NCBI RefSeq assembly: GCF_002795245.1
Contig: NZ_PGVG01000001.1
Location: 434,001 to 498,000 of the forward strand
DNA length: 64,000 nt
Reading direction: 5' to 3'
Source: Bradyrhizobium forestalis
GTDB lineage: Bacteria > Pseudomonadota > Alphaproteobacteria > Rhizobiales > Xanthobacteraceae
In this document: positions 35,583 to 44,028 of the stretch, one piece after another
How positions within the stretch are numbered: the first letter of the stretch is position 1
How the letters are laid out: every line of letters begins with the position of its first letter
Notes under the pieces: model-generated
The model's input: only the letters and a program-made list of their open reading frames with translations
What the model was told of the DNA's origin: nothing
Database searches by the model: none
Program-made: the position numbers and the translations under genes

Positions 35583-36632
35583 ATGTCCGTCAACAGCAAG
35601 CGCGTCTTCTATGTCAAATACCTGGCCAATCCGATCTATGTCGACATCCTGAAGGCGCGGCCCGACGTCCGGCTCGATCGCATCGAGAACGAGAGCCCTG
35701 ACGATGTCTACGCGCCGATCCTGAGCGCGGCCCATGTCTATCAGATCGGCGCGGCCCGAGACGAGCTGGCGCCGCATTTCCATGTCGACGCCGCGTTCCT
35801 GAAGCGCACGCCGAACCTCCTGCTCGTGTCCAGCAATGGCGCGGGCTTCGACCCCGTTGATGTCGAGGCCTGCACGGACGCCGGCGTCGTGGTCGTCAAC
35901 CAGTCCGGCGGCAACGCCCATTCGGTTGCCGAGCATGCGCTGGCGATGATGCTGACGCTGTCCAAGCGCATCATCCAGTCCGACCGCCGCCTGCGCCGGG
36001 AGCGCGACGTCAACCGCAACGATCTCGTCGGCAACGAGGTCGAGCACAAGACCGTCGGCATTATCGGCCTCGGCAATGTCGGTCGCCGCATCGCCGCGCT
36101 GTGCAAGGGCCTGCTCGGCATGAAGGTGCTGGCCTATGATCCGTATCTCACCGCCGAGGTGATGGCGGAGCGGGGCGGCGAGAAGGTCGAGCTCGACGAG
36201 CTGCTGCGCCGCGCCGATTTCGTCTCGATCTCCTGCCCGCTGAACAAGGGCAGCCGCAACATGATCAGCGTGCGCGAATTCGCGCTGATGCAACCGCATG
36301 CCTATTTCATCACCACGGCGCGCGGCTTCATCCACGACGAGGATGCGTTGCTGCAGGCGCTGCGCGACAAGCGCATCGCCGGCGCGGGCCTCGACGTCTG
36401 GTCCAAGGAGCCGCCGCCGCCGGAGCATCCGCTGCTCCAGCTCGACAACGTGCTGGCAAGCCCGCACACCGCCGGCGTCACGATCGAGGCGCGCCAGAAC
36501 ATGGGCCGTATCGCCGCCGAACAGGTGCTGGATGTGCTCGACGGCAAGCGCCCGCCGCGCATCATCAATCCCGAGGTCTGGCCGCGCTATGCCGAGCGCT
36601 TCAAGCAGGCTTTTGGCGTGACTCCGGGGTAG
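35583..36632 (+). CDS. D-2-hydroxyacid dehydrogenase (phosphoglycerate-dehydrogenase-like)
   Basis: 349 aa. The NAD-binding motif GIIGLGNVGRRIA is near residue 160; catalytic residues of the family are the Arg in TTARGFIHD, the Glu in WSKEPPP and the His in SPHTAG. Compared with SerA it lacks a regulatory ACT domain. It faces the split decarboxylase across a 243-bp divergent promoter region, so the two probably act on one C3 acid (for example sulfolactate or phosphonolactate to the oxo acid and then decarboxylation). That pathway is inference. Confidence 0.85.
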   Translation: MSVNSKRVFYVKYLANPIYVDILKARPDVRLDRIENESPDDVYAPILSAAHVYQIGAARDELAPHFHVDAAFLKRTPNLLLVSSNGAGFDPVDVEACTDAGVVVVNQSGGNAHSVAEHALAMMLTLSKRIIQSDRRLRRERDVNRNDLVGNEVEHKTVGIIGLGNVGRRIAALCKGLLGMKVLAYDPYLTAEVMAERGGEKVELDELLRRADFVSISCPLNKGSRNMISVREFALMQPHAYFITTARGFIHDEDALLQALRDKRIAGAGLDVWSKEPPPPEHPLLQLDNVLASPHTAGVTIEARQNMGRIAAEQVLDVLDGKRPPRIINPEVWPRYAERFKQAFGVTPG

Positions 36633-36747
36633 GGCGCGCGAAGGCTATTGCGCGCCAGCCATTGGTTACCGCGAGGGAAATACAGAGGGACGCATCTTAT
36701 CGATGGCGTGAATGAACGCGTATGACTTGTCCTGTAAGTCAGGGTTC

Positions 36748-37188
36748 ATGAGCATACTTTCGATTGCGACATCCGGACTTTCTGCGGCGAGCTTGCGCGT
36801 GAGCGTGGCCGCGAGCAACATCGCCAATGTCCGTACGACCGGCCCACTGCCAGCATCAGGCGGATCGGGCACATCGGCCGGTGCAGGCATTGCTCCGACG
36901 TTTCCCGCGGCCTACGTGCCGCTGCGAGTCGATCAGGTCTCTCAGTCGAGCGGCTCGACGCCGGGCGGCACGGTCGCGACCGTGTCGACGGTGTCGCCGA
37001 GCTATGCCGCGCAATCCGACCCGAGCGCTCCCTTCGCAAACCAGGACGGCCTAGTCGCCGCGCCGAACGTCGATCTCGCCAATGAGTTCGTTCAGCTGGC
37101 GACCGCAAAGTACAGCTTTGTTGCCAATGCGAAGGTCATTCAAGCTTACGCCGAGACGGAAGACACACTCCTCGATATCAAGACGTGA
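36748..37188 (+). CDS. Orphan flagellar basal-body rod-like protein (FlgB/FlgC family)
   Basis: 146 aa from the ATG at 36748 (AGGG upstream). The N-terminus ATSGLSAASLRVSVAASNIA and the C-terminus LANEFVQLATAKYSFVANAK are the two coiled-coil halves that pair in rod and hook proteins. The centre is a low-complexity Ser/Thr/Gly/Ala stretch without the usual FlgC core. No flagellar genes are nearby. It may be an accessory rod protein made from elsewhere or a repurposed relic. Confidence 0.78.
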   Translation: MSILSIATSGLSAASLRVSVAASNIANVRTTGPLPASGGSGTSAGAGIAPTFPAAYVPLRVDQVSQSSGSTPGGTVATVSTVSPSYAAQSDPSAPFANQDGLVAAPNVDLANEFVQLATAKYSFVANAKVIQAYAETEDTLLDIKT

Positions 37189-37261
37189 TGGCTGACGTCG
37201 GACCATGTCTCGCCAGCCTTCGCTCGTCCGCCTCCGCCAGAGTGACGCCGCAGTAGGGCGC

Positions 37262-38218
37262 CTACCCCAGCTCTGTGCCGAGCTGCTTGAACACGGCCTC
37301 GCAGGTCATGAGGTCGAGATGACCGCCGCCGGCGTTCTTGAAGAACGTGATATCTGACGGCGACGTTCGTCCCTGCACCCGGCCGCCCGCGAGATCGTAG
37401 AGGTCGCCGAGCACGTCGGCTTCGCTGATCGCACCGCTGGCGATCGGCTGCAGGATATCGCCGACACCGTGGAAGGCGGACTCTCTGCGATCCACGAAGA
37501 CACGCGACAGCTTGGCCGCTTCGTCGTCGGCCTCGCGGGTTTGCGGCGTGTAGCCGCCGACGAGATCCAAGTGCGTGCCTGGCTGCAAATTGCGCCCTTT
37601 GATCAGCGGCTGATGCGCGCGGGTGCAAGTGGTGATAACGTTAGCCTCGCGCGTCGCGGCGTCGAGATCCGTGACTGTCTCCGCCTTCACGCCGTTCTCC
37701 GCCAGTCGTCTGGCAAGGTCGGTGGCCCGGTCCGGGTTGCGGTTCCAAATCAGCACGCGTTGCAGCGATGGCCGCACAGTGCGATGACCCCGGATTAGCC
37801 ATTCGGACATCTCGCCGGCCCCGACGCAGAGCAGCGTCTCGGGATTGGGCGGGGCGAGCAGTTTCGTGGCCAGCGCGGAGTCGGCCGCGGTGCGCCAATG
37901 CGTGATCTCGGTGCCGTCCATCGCCGCCAATGGCTGTCCATTGGTGCCGTCGAACAGCACGCACACGGCCTGCACTGCCGGCATCCTGCCTTCGGCCAGA
38001 TTGGCCGGGAAGCTCGTGAACATCTTGCTCGCCATGTAGCGGCCGGGATCGACGGCACTGCGGATGACGTATTGCCCTTTCTCGTCGCCAAGGAAGGCGT
38101 CCAGCACCTCCATCTTGGGCCGGCGGTGCGCCTCTTCCAGGGCCGCGATGAGGATCGGAAACGTCAGAACGTTCGTGACTTCGGTATCGGAGACAAAGTG
38201 CAAAGGCAAAATCCTCAT
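37262..38218 (-). CDS. Ornithine cyclodeaminase/mu-crystallin family protein
   Basis: 318 aa from the ATG at 38218 (upstream ATGs at 38239 and 38263 are possible). The substrate-arginine and lysine region (GRYMASKMFTSFPAN) is near residue 60, and the NAD(P) motif LLCVGAGEMSEWLIRGH near residue 130. Members include ornithine cyclodeaminase, ketimine reductase and alanine dehydrogenase, which sequence alone does not separate. It stands alone, although an ornithine/lysine/arginine decarboxylase gene is 1.0 kb away on the same strand. Confidence 0.85.
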   Translation of the reverse strand: MRILPLHFVSDTEVTNVLTFPILIAALEEAHRRPKMEVLDAFLGDEKGQYVIRSAVDPGRYMASKMFTSFPANLAEGRMPAVQAVCVLFDGTNGQPLAAMDGTEITHWRTAADSALATKLLAPPNPETLLCVGAGEMSEWLIRGHRTVRPSLQRVLIWNRNPDRATDLARRLAENGVKAETVTDLDAATREANVITTCTRAHQPLIKGRNLQPGTHLDLVGGYTPQTREADDEAAKLSRVFVDRRESAFHGVGDILQPIASGAISEADVLGDLYDLAGGRVQGRTSPSDITFFKNAGGGHLDLMTCEAVFKQLGTELG

Positions 38219-38340
38219 GGGCGACCGGCTCTTGCCCATAAACCCGCGCGGTGGGTTCCGCAACGAATCTCGGTCAGGACTGCCCGGTCTTGATCCGCGT
38301 CAAAATCTCCTTCCCCCGTCGGGCCTAAATGGGACTAGAG

Positions 38341-38361
38341 TGCTGCCGAGGCAGCAGGAGG
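38341..38361 (+). promoter_or_regulatory. Hairpin touching a strong ribosome-binding site
   Basis: TGCTGCC and GGCAGCA form perfect 7-bp arms around two bases, and the AGGAGG of the next gene begins at the last base of the right arm. Folding of the leader could limit ribosome entry. Confidence 0.4.
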
Positions 38362-38365
38362 TCCC

Positions 38366-38578
38366 ATGTCTACCTATGTCGTCAGGTTCATGAAGGACGT
38401 GCTCGGCGAGTACGGCCGGCAGTGCGAGGTCTGTCAGGGCACGCTCGAGATCGACGCCGCGGACGAGGACGAGGCCGCGGAGCGGGCGAAAGCAAAGTTC
38501 TGCAAGGACCAGGCGTTGCATCACTGGTCGCTGCATGCCGATCGCATCCACGTCAGACCGGCTGACTTTCCGTCCTGA
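38366..38578 (+). CDS. Small conserved-looking protein, 70 aa
   Basis: The start is secure (AGGAGG four bases upstream). The product MSTYVVRFMKDVLGEYGRQC has a first strand, a Cys-x2-Cys pair (CEVCQG), an acidic Ala/Glu helix (AADEDEAAERAKAKF) and a final strand HHWSLHADRIHVRPADF. The fold looks like a small alpha/beta domain. No signal peptide. I do not know a function. A Cys pair and several His could bind metal. Confidence 0.7.
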   Translation: MSTYVVRFMKDVLGEYGRQCEVCQGTLEIDAADEDEAAERAKAKFCKDQALHHWSLHADRIHVRPADFPS

Positions 38579-38581
38579 GGT

Positions 38582-39157
38582 TCAACGGCCGGGTGCGGTG
38601 ACAGGCGGGGGCGCCGTCGTCCCCGCGCCGAGCGAGCGTTGCACCATGACGGTGTCGGACCAGCGGCCGTGACGATAGGCGACGCCGCAAAGCAGGCCGG
38701 CGCGCGCGAAGCCGAATTTTTCGTGCAGCGCCAGCGAGGGCGCGTTGTCGGCGTCGATGTAACCGATCAACTGGCGGAAGCCGGCCGCCGCGCAGGCGTC
38801 GATCAATTCCTGGAGCAATAGCCGTCCGACTCCGCGGCCGAGATGGGCGTGGTGGACGTAGATCGAATGCTTGGCCGTGTAGCGATAAGCCGGGCGCTTA
38901 CGGAACAGCACGGCATAGGCATAGCCGACGACCTCGCCGCGGAAGGTTGCAACCAGATGCGGCAGGCGGGTCTGCTTCAGGTTCTTGCGCCGGTCGCGTA
39001 GATCGTTCGGCTCCGGCGCACCGGTTCCCTCGACATCGCGCGGCACACCAGTGCGGACGTGATGGCGGTAGATCGCCAGCATCGCCTCGACATCGCCCTC
39101 GCGTGACGGCCTGACCAGAACGGGCTCGTCACTCGCGCGCGCTGCTGTTTCGTGCAT
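38582..39157 (-). CDS. GNAT N-acetyltransferase, phosphinothricin-acetyltransferase-like
   Basis: 191 aa. N-terminal VRPSREGDVEAMLAIYRHHV, acetyl-CoA motif A LGRGVGRLLLQELIDAC near residue 105 and the C-terminal strand pattern YRHGRWSDTVMVQRSLG place it in the PAT/Bar subgroup, which acetylates amino groups of phosphinothricin, methionine sulfoximine or related compounds. It ends 3 bp from the stop of the plus-strand small gene and follows the large decarboxylase gene by 6 bp, so decarboxylase and acetyltransferase are probably one operon. Acetylation of a polyamine or amino acid is then possible (inference). Confidence 0.85.
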   Translation of the reverse strand: MHETAARASDEPVLVRPSREGDVEAMLAIYRHHVRTGVPRDVEGTGAPEPNDLRDRRKNLKQTRLPHLVATFRGEVVGYAYAVLFRKRPAYRYTAKHSIYVHHAHLGRGVGRLLLQELIDACAAAGFRQLIGYIDADNAPSLALHEKFGFARAGLLCGVAYRHGRWSDTVMVQRSLGAGTTAPPPVTAPGR

Positions 39158-39163
39158 CGGCGC

Positions 39164-41521
39164 CTACTCGGCAACGACATAAGTGTAGAGCCCGATGCGC
39201 CCGTTCGCATCGATCTCCTTGTAGACGCCCTGGATCTCGACATCGAAGCCCGGGAATGTGTTGAAGCAGGTCTCGAACATCTTGAGATAATCGATCATGG
39301 GCTTTGCCCGTTCCGTCAGCCGCTCGCCGGGCACGATGGTGGCGATGCCGGGCGGATAGACCACGAAGGGCGTGGTGGCGATGCGGCCGGCGATCGCCTC
39401 GATCGGGAGGTAGTCGACGTCGTTCTTGAACAGATAGCGCGCGGCATCGCGGGGCGACATCGCGATCTCAGGCATGTGCTCGGGCATGAACTGCCGGACC
39501 TGGAGCGCGCTGACATCGGCGGCGCGGAAGAATCGGTGCATGTCGCCGCAAAGGTCGCGCAGTCGCACGCCGGCATAGCGCGCCTGCCGGCGCTGATAAA
39601 ATTCCGGGATCGCGTCGGCCAGTAGCGCATTGTCGTCATGCAGCCTCTTGAACGCGACGAGGCCGGAGATCAGCGTGCCGGCCTTGCTTGCCTCGACGCC
39701 GGGGGTGAGCAGGAAGAGCAGGGAGTTGAGGTCGTTCTTTTCGGGGACGATGCGGTTCTCGCGCAAATATTGCGCGACGACCGGCGCGGGGATGCCGTGC
39801 TCGGCATAGGTGCCCGTGGCGCGGTCGAATCCGGGCGTGAGCAGCGTCAGCTTGTTCGGATCGGTCATGGCAAAGCCTTCCGCGAGATCGGGAAAGCCGT
39901 GCCAGTTGGTATCGGGAGAGAGCTGCCACAGCTCAGGATTGGTGGCGAGCTCGTCGGTGGAGAGGGTCTCCCAGGCGACGTTATGCGCCGCGCCGGGGCG
40001 GCTGACATCCGGAATGGCGATACGGTCGGGAACGAAGGGTTCGAAGAACCAGCGCCGGTCCGGGTTTTGCTCATTCTCCTCGAACTCCCGGCGCATCGCG
40101 CGGATTTTCTTGCGCAGCTCGATACCAAGCCGGATCGTGTCGTCCCACAGCACTTCACCGGAGCGGCCCTTCATCATCTGTGCGCCGACGTCGAGCGAGG
40201 CGAACAGCGGGTAGAAGGGCGAGGTCGAGGCGTGCTGCATGAAGCTCTCGTTGAAGCGGCGGTGCTCGACGCGCCGTTTCTGGCCGCGGATGTGACGGTC
40301 CTTGATGTGGATCTGCGAGGCCTGCGAGAAGCTCGCGAGCTGCTTGTGGGTCGACTGCGTCGCGATGATGCCGGGGGCTTCGGGCGGAAGATTTGCCAAC
40401 CCCATGGCGAAGCGGCCGGCATAGAGCGGGTGAAATTTCATGAAGCCGGCCCAGGCCTCGTCGAACAGGATGTAATCGCAGAGATGGCCGATGCGCTTGA
40501 TGATCATCTCGGCGCTGTGGATTGAGCCATCATAGGTGCACTGTTCGACCACGGCGACGCGGAACGGCCGCTCCTTGCGCCAGGCGTCGCGGTCCTTCAC
40601 GAGGGGATGGTTGCGGATCGCCTCGCGCAGGGCCTTCTCGTCGAGCCTGTCCCAGCGCATCGGGCCGATCAGGCCCCAGGCGTTGCGGACGGTCGGCACA
40701 TAGACCGGGATGCCGCCATTGATCATCAGCGCGCCGTGATGGGCGGCCTTGTGGTTGTTGCGGTCGAACAGCACGAGATCACCATCGGTGACGAGGGCGC
40801 CGAGCGCGACCTTGTTGGAGGTCGAGGTGCCGTTGAGCACGAAATAGGTCTTTTCCGCGCCGAAGATCGCCGCCGCTTCCTTCTGCGCCTTCAGCGCCGG
40901 TCCCTCATGGGTGAGGAGGTCACCGAGGTCGAGTACGGAATTGTCGAGGTCGTCGCGGAACACGGATTCGCCGAGATGCTCGACGAACACGCGCCCGATC
41001 GGGCTGCGGTTGTAGAACACCCCGCCATTGTGGCCCGGACAGGTCCAGAGCTGGTTGCCCTCCTCGGCATAGTCGACCAGAGCGCCGAAGAACGGCGTCT
41101 TCAGCGTCTCGGCATATTGCTTGAGCCGGCTGATCAGGTTCTTGGCGATGAACGGAGGCGTCTCCTCGGACAGGAAGACATAGCCGTCGATGAAGTCGAG
41201 CACCTCGACCGGCAGGTCTTCGAAGCGCTTGCGCCGGATCAAGAGGATGATCGGGAAGTCGAGGCCGCGGCGGCGCATCAGGTTGATCAGCGATGAGGTC
41301 TTGCCCTCCAGCCCCTTCTTGCCCCAGTCCACCACCATGCAGCCGATCGCGGCATCGGTCTGCACCGCCATCTCGGCATCCTCCAGCTTGCGAGCCCGGA
41401 CCACCTCGAAGCCGGAGCGCTGGATCTCCTCGATGATCTGGTTGAAGCGGACGCCTTCGAGGTCGTCGGCGTCGAACATGGGTGCTGCGAACAGGAAGTT
41501 GAAGCGCTTGAAATAGTCCAT
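39164..41521 (-). CDS. Orn/Lys/Arg decarboxylase, fold-type I, large inducible-like form
   Basis: 785 aa from the ATG at 41521. It has an N-terminal wing (response-regulator-like, about 1-130), a PLP-dependent aspartate-aminotransferase-fold core (about 140-560) and a C-terminal domain. The PLP lysine is Lys393 in STHKQLASF; FDEAWAGFMKFHP just before carries the pyridine-nitrogen Asp. NGTSTSNKVALG holds the phosphate. Substrate cannot be fixed between lysine, ornithine and arginine. A GNAT gene follows 6 bp after. The protein is longer than the 711-756 aa E. coli enzymes, mainly at the C-terminal end. Confidence 0.88.
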   Translation of the reverse strand: MDYFKRFNFLFAAPMFDADDLEGVRFNQIIEEIQRSGFEVVRARKLEDAEMAVQTDAAIGCMVVDWGKKGLEGKTSSLINLMRRRGLDFPIILLIRRKRFEDLPVEVLDFIDGYVFLSEETPPFIAKNLISRLKQYAETLKTPFFGALVDYAEEGNQLWTCPGHNGGVFYNRSPIGRVFVEHLGESVFRDDLDNSVLDLGDLLTHEGPALKAQKEAAAIFGAEKTYFVLNGTSTSNKVALGALVTDGDLVLFDRNNHKAAHHGALMINGGIPVYVPTVRNAWGLIGPMRWDRLDEKALREAIRNHPLVKDRDAWRKERPFRVAVVEQCTYDGSIHSAEMIIKRIGHLCDYILFDEAWAGFMKFHPLYAGRFAMGLANLPPEAPGIIATQSTHKQLASFSQASQIHIKDRHIRGQKRRVEHRRFNESFMQHASTSPFYPLFASLDVGAQMMKGRSGEVLWDDTIRLGIELRKKIRAMRREFEENEQNPDRRWFFEPFVPDRIAIPDVSRPGAAHNVAWETLSTDELATNPELWQLSPDTNWHGFPDLAEGFAMTDPNKLTLLTPGFDRATGTYAEHGIPAPVVAQYLRENRIVPEKNDLNSLLFLLTPGVEASKAGTLISGLVAFKRLHDDNALLADAIPEFYQRRQARYAGVRLRDLCGDMHRFFRAADVSALQVRQFMPEHMPEIAMSPRDAARYLFKNDVDYLPIEAIAGRIATTPFVVYPPGIATIVPGERLTERAKPMIDYLKMFETCFNTFPGFDVEIQGVYKEIDANGRIGLYTYVVAE

Positions 41522-41618
41522 GTCGGGTCCCGAGTGTGGCAGAGACACAGCTCTCGGCACATTCGATGACAGTTGGATGACAGGAGCGAGATTGGCTTGG
41601 CGGCGCTTTGAGCCGATC

Positions 41619-41770
41619 CGTCATCCTGAGGCGCGAGCGATGGGGCGCGGAGCGCCCCCATCGGCAGCCTCGAAGGATGAACGGCCGGGTTGCAGCAGCT
41701 GGGCTGTCGCCCTTCGAGGCCCATATGCGGCGCGTTCGCACCGCATATGAGCACCTCAGGGTGACGATCA
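41619..41770. repeat. 'TCATCCTGAG ... CTCGAAGGATGA' repeat with inner hairpins
   Basis: TCATCCTGAGG opens it, then a GC-rich hairpin (GGGGCGC-gga-GCGCCCC) and CCTCGAAGGATGA. A second unit follows in inverted sense: CCCTTCGAGGCC, then CATATGCGG/CCGCATATG arms, then CACCTCAGGGTGACGA. The same words are at 8878-9013. It fills most of the 295-bp gap between the decarboxylase and the molybdenum-enzyme genes. Confidence 0.6.
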
Positions 41771-41816
41771 TTCAGTCGGACTTGTGGAAATACTCGTTCG
41801 CAAACAACGCGTCCGT

Positions 41817-44021
41817 TCAGTCCAGCAGCTTGTCCAGCGTGATCGGGAAGCGCCGGACGCGCTTGCCGGTGGCATGATAGACGGCGTTCGCAATTGCCGC
41901 AGGCACGCCGACGATGCCGATTTCGCCAAGACCCTTGACGCCCAGCCTGTTGATGCGGTCGTCGGGCTCATCGACGAAGATGACGTCGATGTCGTGAATG
42001 TCGGCGTTCACGGGAACGTGGTACTCGGCGATGTCAGCGTTCATGATGCGGCCGAAGCGGTGATCCATCATCGTTTCCTCGTGCAGCGCCATCCCAATTC
42101 CCCAGACCACGCCGCCCATGATCTGGCTGCGGCCCGTCTTGGTGTTCAGGATGCGACCGGCAGCGACTGCACTCACGACCCGCGTGACGCGGATGACGCC
42201 GAGCTGCTCGTCGACCTTCACCTCGGCGAAAACCGCCGAATGCGTGTTGCGGGCGTGCGATTTGTCCTCCGCGAACTGGTTGAGCTTCTCCTTTTCGATC
42301 CGCTCGAGCTTGCTGTGGCGCATGACATCCGCAATCGAGACGGCAGCCCCATTCGGGTCGTTGCTGGCGATCATGCCGTCGACCAGGGTGACCTTGGTGG
42401 CGTCGAGGTCAGCGAGCTGCGAGCCCGGCAGTGCCTTGGCGAGACGTGCGAGCTCCTGGCGAATGTCTTCGGCCGCTCCCAACACGGCATGCGCGCTGGA
42501 CGCCGCCATCCAGGAGCCGCCCTCGACGGGGGCTTGCGGCAAGGTCGAGTCGGCGAGCCTGACGCTGATGTTCTCGATCGGCAGCCCGAGAGCATCGGCC
42601 GCCACCTGCGCCACGATGGTGTACGTCCCGGTGCCGATATCGGACGCGGCGCAAGAGACCTCGGCGTGGCCGTTGGCCGTCAACACGATGCGGACGGCGA
42701 CCGGCATCTGCAGCGCCTCCCACACCCCTGTCGCCATGCCCCAGCCGACCAGATCCTTGCCGTCGTGCATGGAGCGCGGCGCAGGGGTGCGCCGGTCCCA
42801 GCCGAAGGCTTCCGCGCCACGGGCGTAGCATTGGCGCAACTGCTTGCTGGTATAGGGCAGGTCTTCGCTCTGGTCGCGTTCCGAGTAGCACTTCAGGCGC
42901 AGCTCGATCGGGTCGAGCTTTAGCGCGACGGCCAATTCGTCCATGGCACATTCGAGCGCGCAGACGCCCGTTGCCGCACCCGGCGCGCGCATGTCGCAGG
43001 GCGTCGATACGTCGAGCTCGACCAGCTTGTGGGAAAAGCGGCTGTTCGGGCTCTTGTAGAGCTGGTCGGCCCAACCGGTGTCGTTGCGGGAAAAGTCCTC
43101 GAAACGCGAGGTAACGGCAATGGCTTCATGGGTGACGGCATCAAGCGTGCCGTCGGGGCTTGCCCCGAGCGCGACATGCTCGATGGTCATCGGCCGATAG
43201 CCAAGCCCATACATCTGCCGCCGTGTCAGCACGACGCGGACGGAGCGCTTGAGCGCGACCGCGGCCAGCGTCGCCAGCACCACCTGGTATTGAGGCCGCA
43301 GACCGGAACCGAACGCGCCGCCGACATAGGGCGAGACCACGCGGATGTCGTCCCGCTTCCTGCCGAAAACGCTGCAGAGAAACTTCTGGACGTTCTGGAC
43401 GCCTTGGGTCTTGTCGTAGACGGTCAGCTTCCCGTTGCCGTCCCAGACGGCTGTTGTCGCATACAGCTCCATCGGGTTGTGATGCTCGCTCGGCATGACG
43501 TAGTCCGCCTCGTGCTGGACGGCCGCCCGCGTCAGCGCTGCTGCCGCGTCACCGCGCGGCTTGTGCGGCTGATCCACTCTGGCGGCCTTGCCGCGTTCGG
43601 ATTCGAGATCGGTTGCAAACGCCTCCTGGTCGTATTCAACGCGAACGCGGGTTGCCGCGAATTTGGCGGTTTCCCAGTCCTCCGCCACGACCAGCGCGAT
43701 CGGCTGGCCGTTGAAATTGATCCTGTCGTCATAAAGCGGGCGGAACGGCGAGCCCTTCTCCGGTGCCACCTCGTCCTTCCAGGCTTCGTCCTTATCGGCG
43801 AGGGGCGGGCGATGCGCGTGGGTGAGCACGTCGACGACGCCCTCGACCCTCAGCGCCTCGCTGGTGTCGAGGCGAGCGATGCGCCCGCGCGGAATGGTGG
43901 CCGCGACGACGAAGCCATGGAGGAGGCGGTCCGCCGCAAATTCGCCGGCATACTTCGCGGCTCCAGTGACCTTGGCCCGGCCGTCGACGCGCGACGTTGG
44001 TGTTCCGACATAGGCGTTCAT
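41817..44021 (-). CDS. paoC: Molybdopterin-binding subunit of a PaoABC-type aldehyde oxidoreductase
   Basis: 734 aa, equal in size to E. coli PaoC/YagR (732). The N-terminal aldehyde-oxidase domain (VDGRAKVTGAAKYAGEFAAD) is followed by the Mo-cofactor domain. The catalytic base is Glu700 in GLGEIGIVGVPAAIANAVY, almost word for word the PaoC ending. Family motifs YVGGAFGSGLR and APGAATGVCALECAMDELA (the latter near the substrate pocket) are present. Last gene of paoA-paoB-paoC, 7 bp after paoB. It oxidises aldehydes, perhaps aromatic ones, to acids. Confidence 0.88.
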   Translation of the reverse strand: MNAYVGTPTSRVDGRAKVTGAAKYAGEFAADRLLHGFVVAATIPRGRIARLDTSEALRVEGVVDVLTHAHRPPLADKDEAWKDEVAPEKGSPFRPLYDDRINFNGQPIALVVAEDWETAKFAATRVRVEYDQEAFATDLESERGKAARVDQPHKPRGDAAAALTRAAVQHEADYVMPSEHHNPMELYATTAVWDGNGKLTVYDKTQGVQNVQKFLCSVFGRKRDDIRVVSPYVGGAFGSGLRPQYQVVLATLAAVALKRSVRVVLTRRQMYGLGYRPMTIEHVALGASPDGTLDAVTHEAIAVTSRFEDFSRNDTGWADQLYKSPNSRFSHKLVELDVSTPCDMRAPGAATGVCALECAMDELAVALKLDPIELRLKCYSERDQSEDLPYTSKQLRQCYARGAEAFGWDRRTPAPRSMHDGKDLVGWGMATGVWEALQMPVAVRIVLTANGHAEVSCAASDIGTGTYTIVAQVAADALGLPIENISVRLADSTLPQAPVEGGSWMAASSAHAVLGAAEDIRQELARLAKALPGSQLADLDATKVTLVDGMIASNDPNGAAVSIADVMRHSKLERIEKEKLNQFAEDKSHARNTHSAVFAEVKVDEQLGVIRVTRVVSAVAAGRILNTKTGRSQIMGGVVWGIGMALHEETMMDHRFGRIMNADIAEYHVPVNADIHDIDVIFVDEPDDRINRLGVKGLGEIGIVGVPAAIANAVYHATGKRVRRFPITLDKLLD

Positions 44022-44028
44022 CGGGCCC

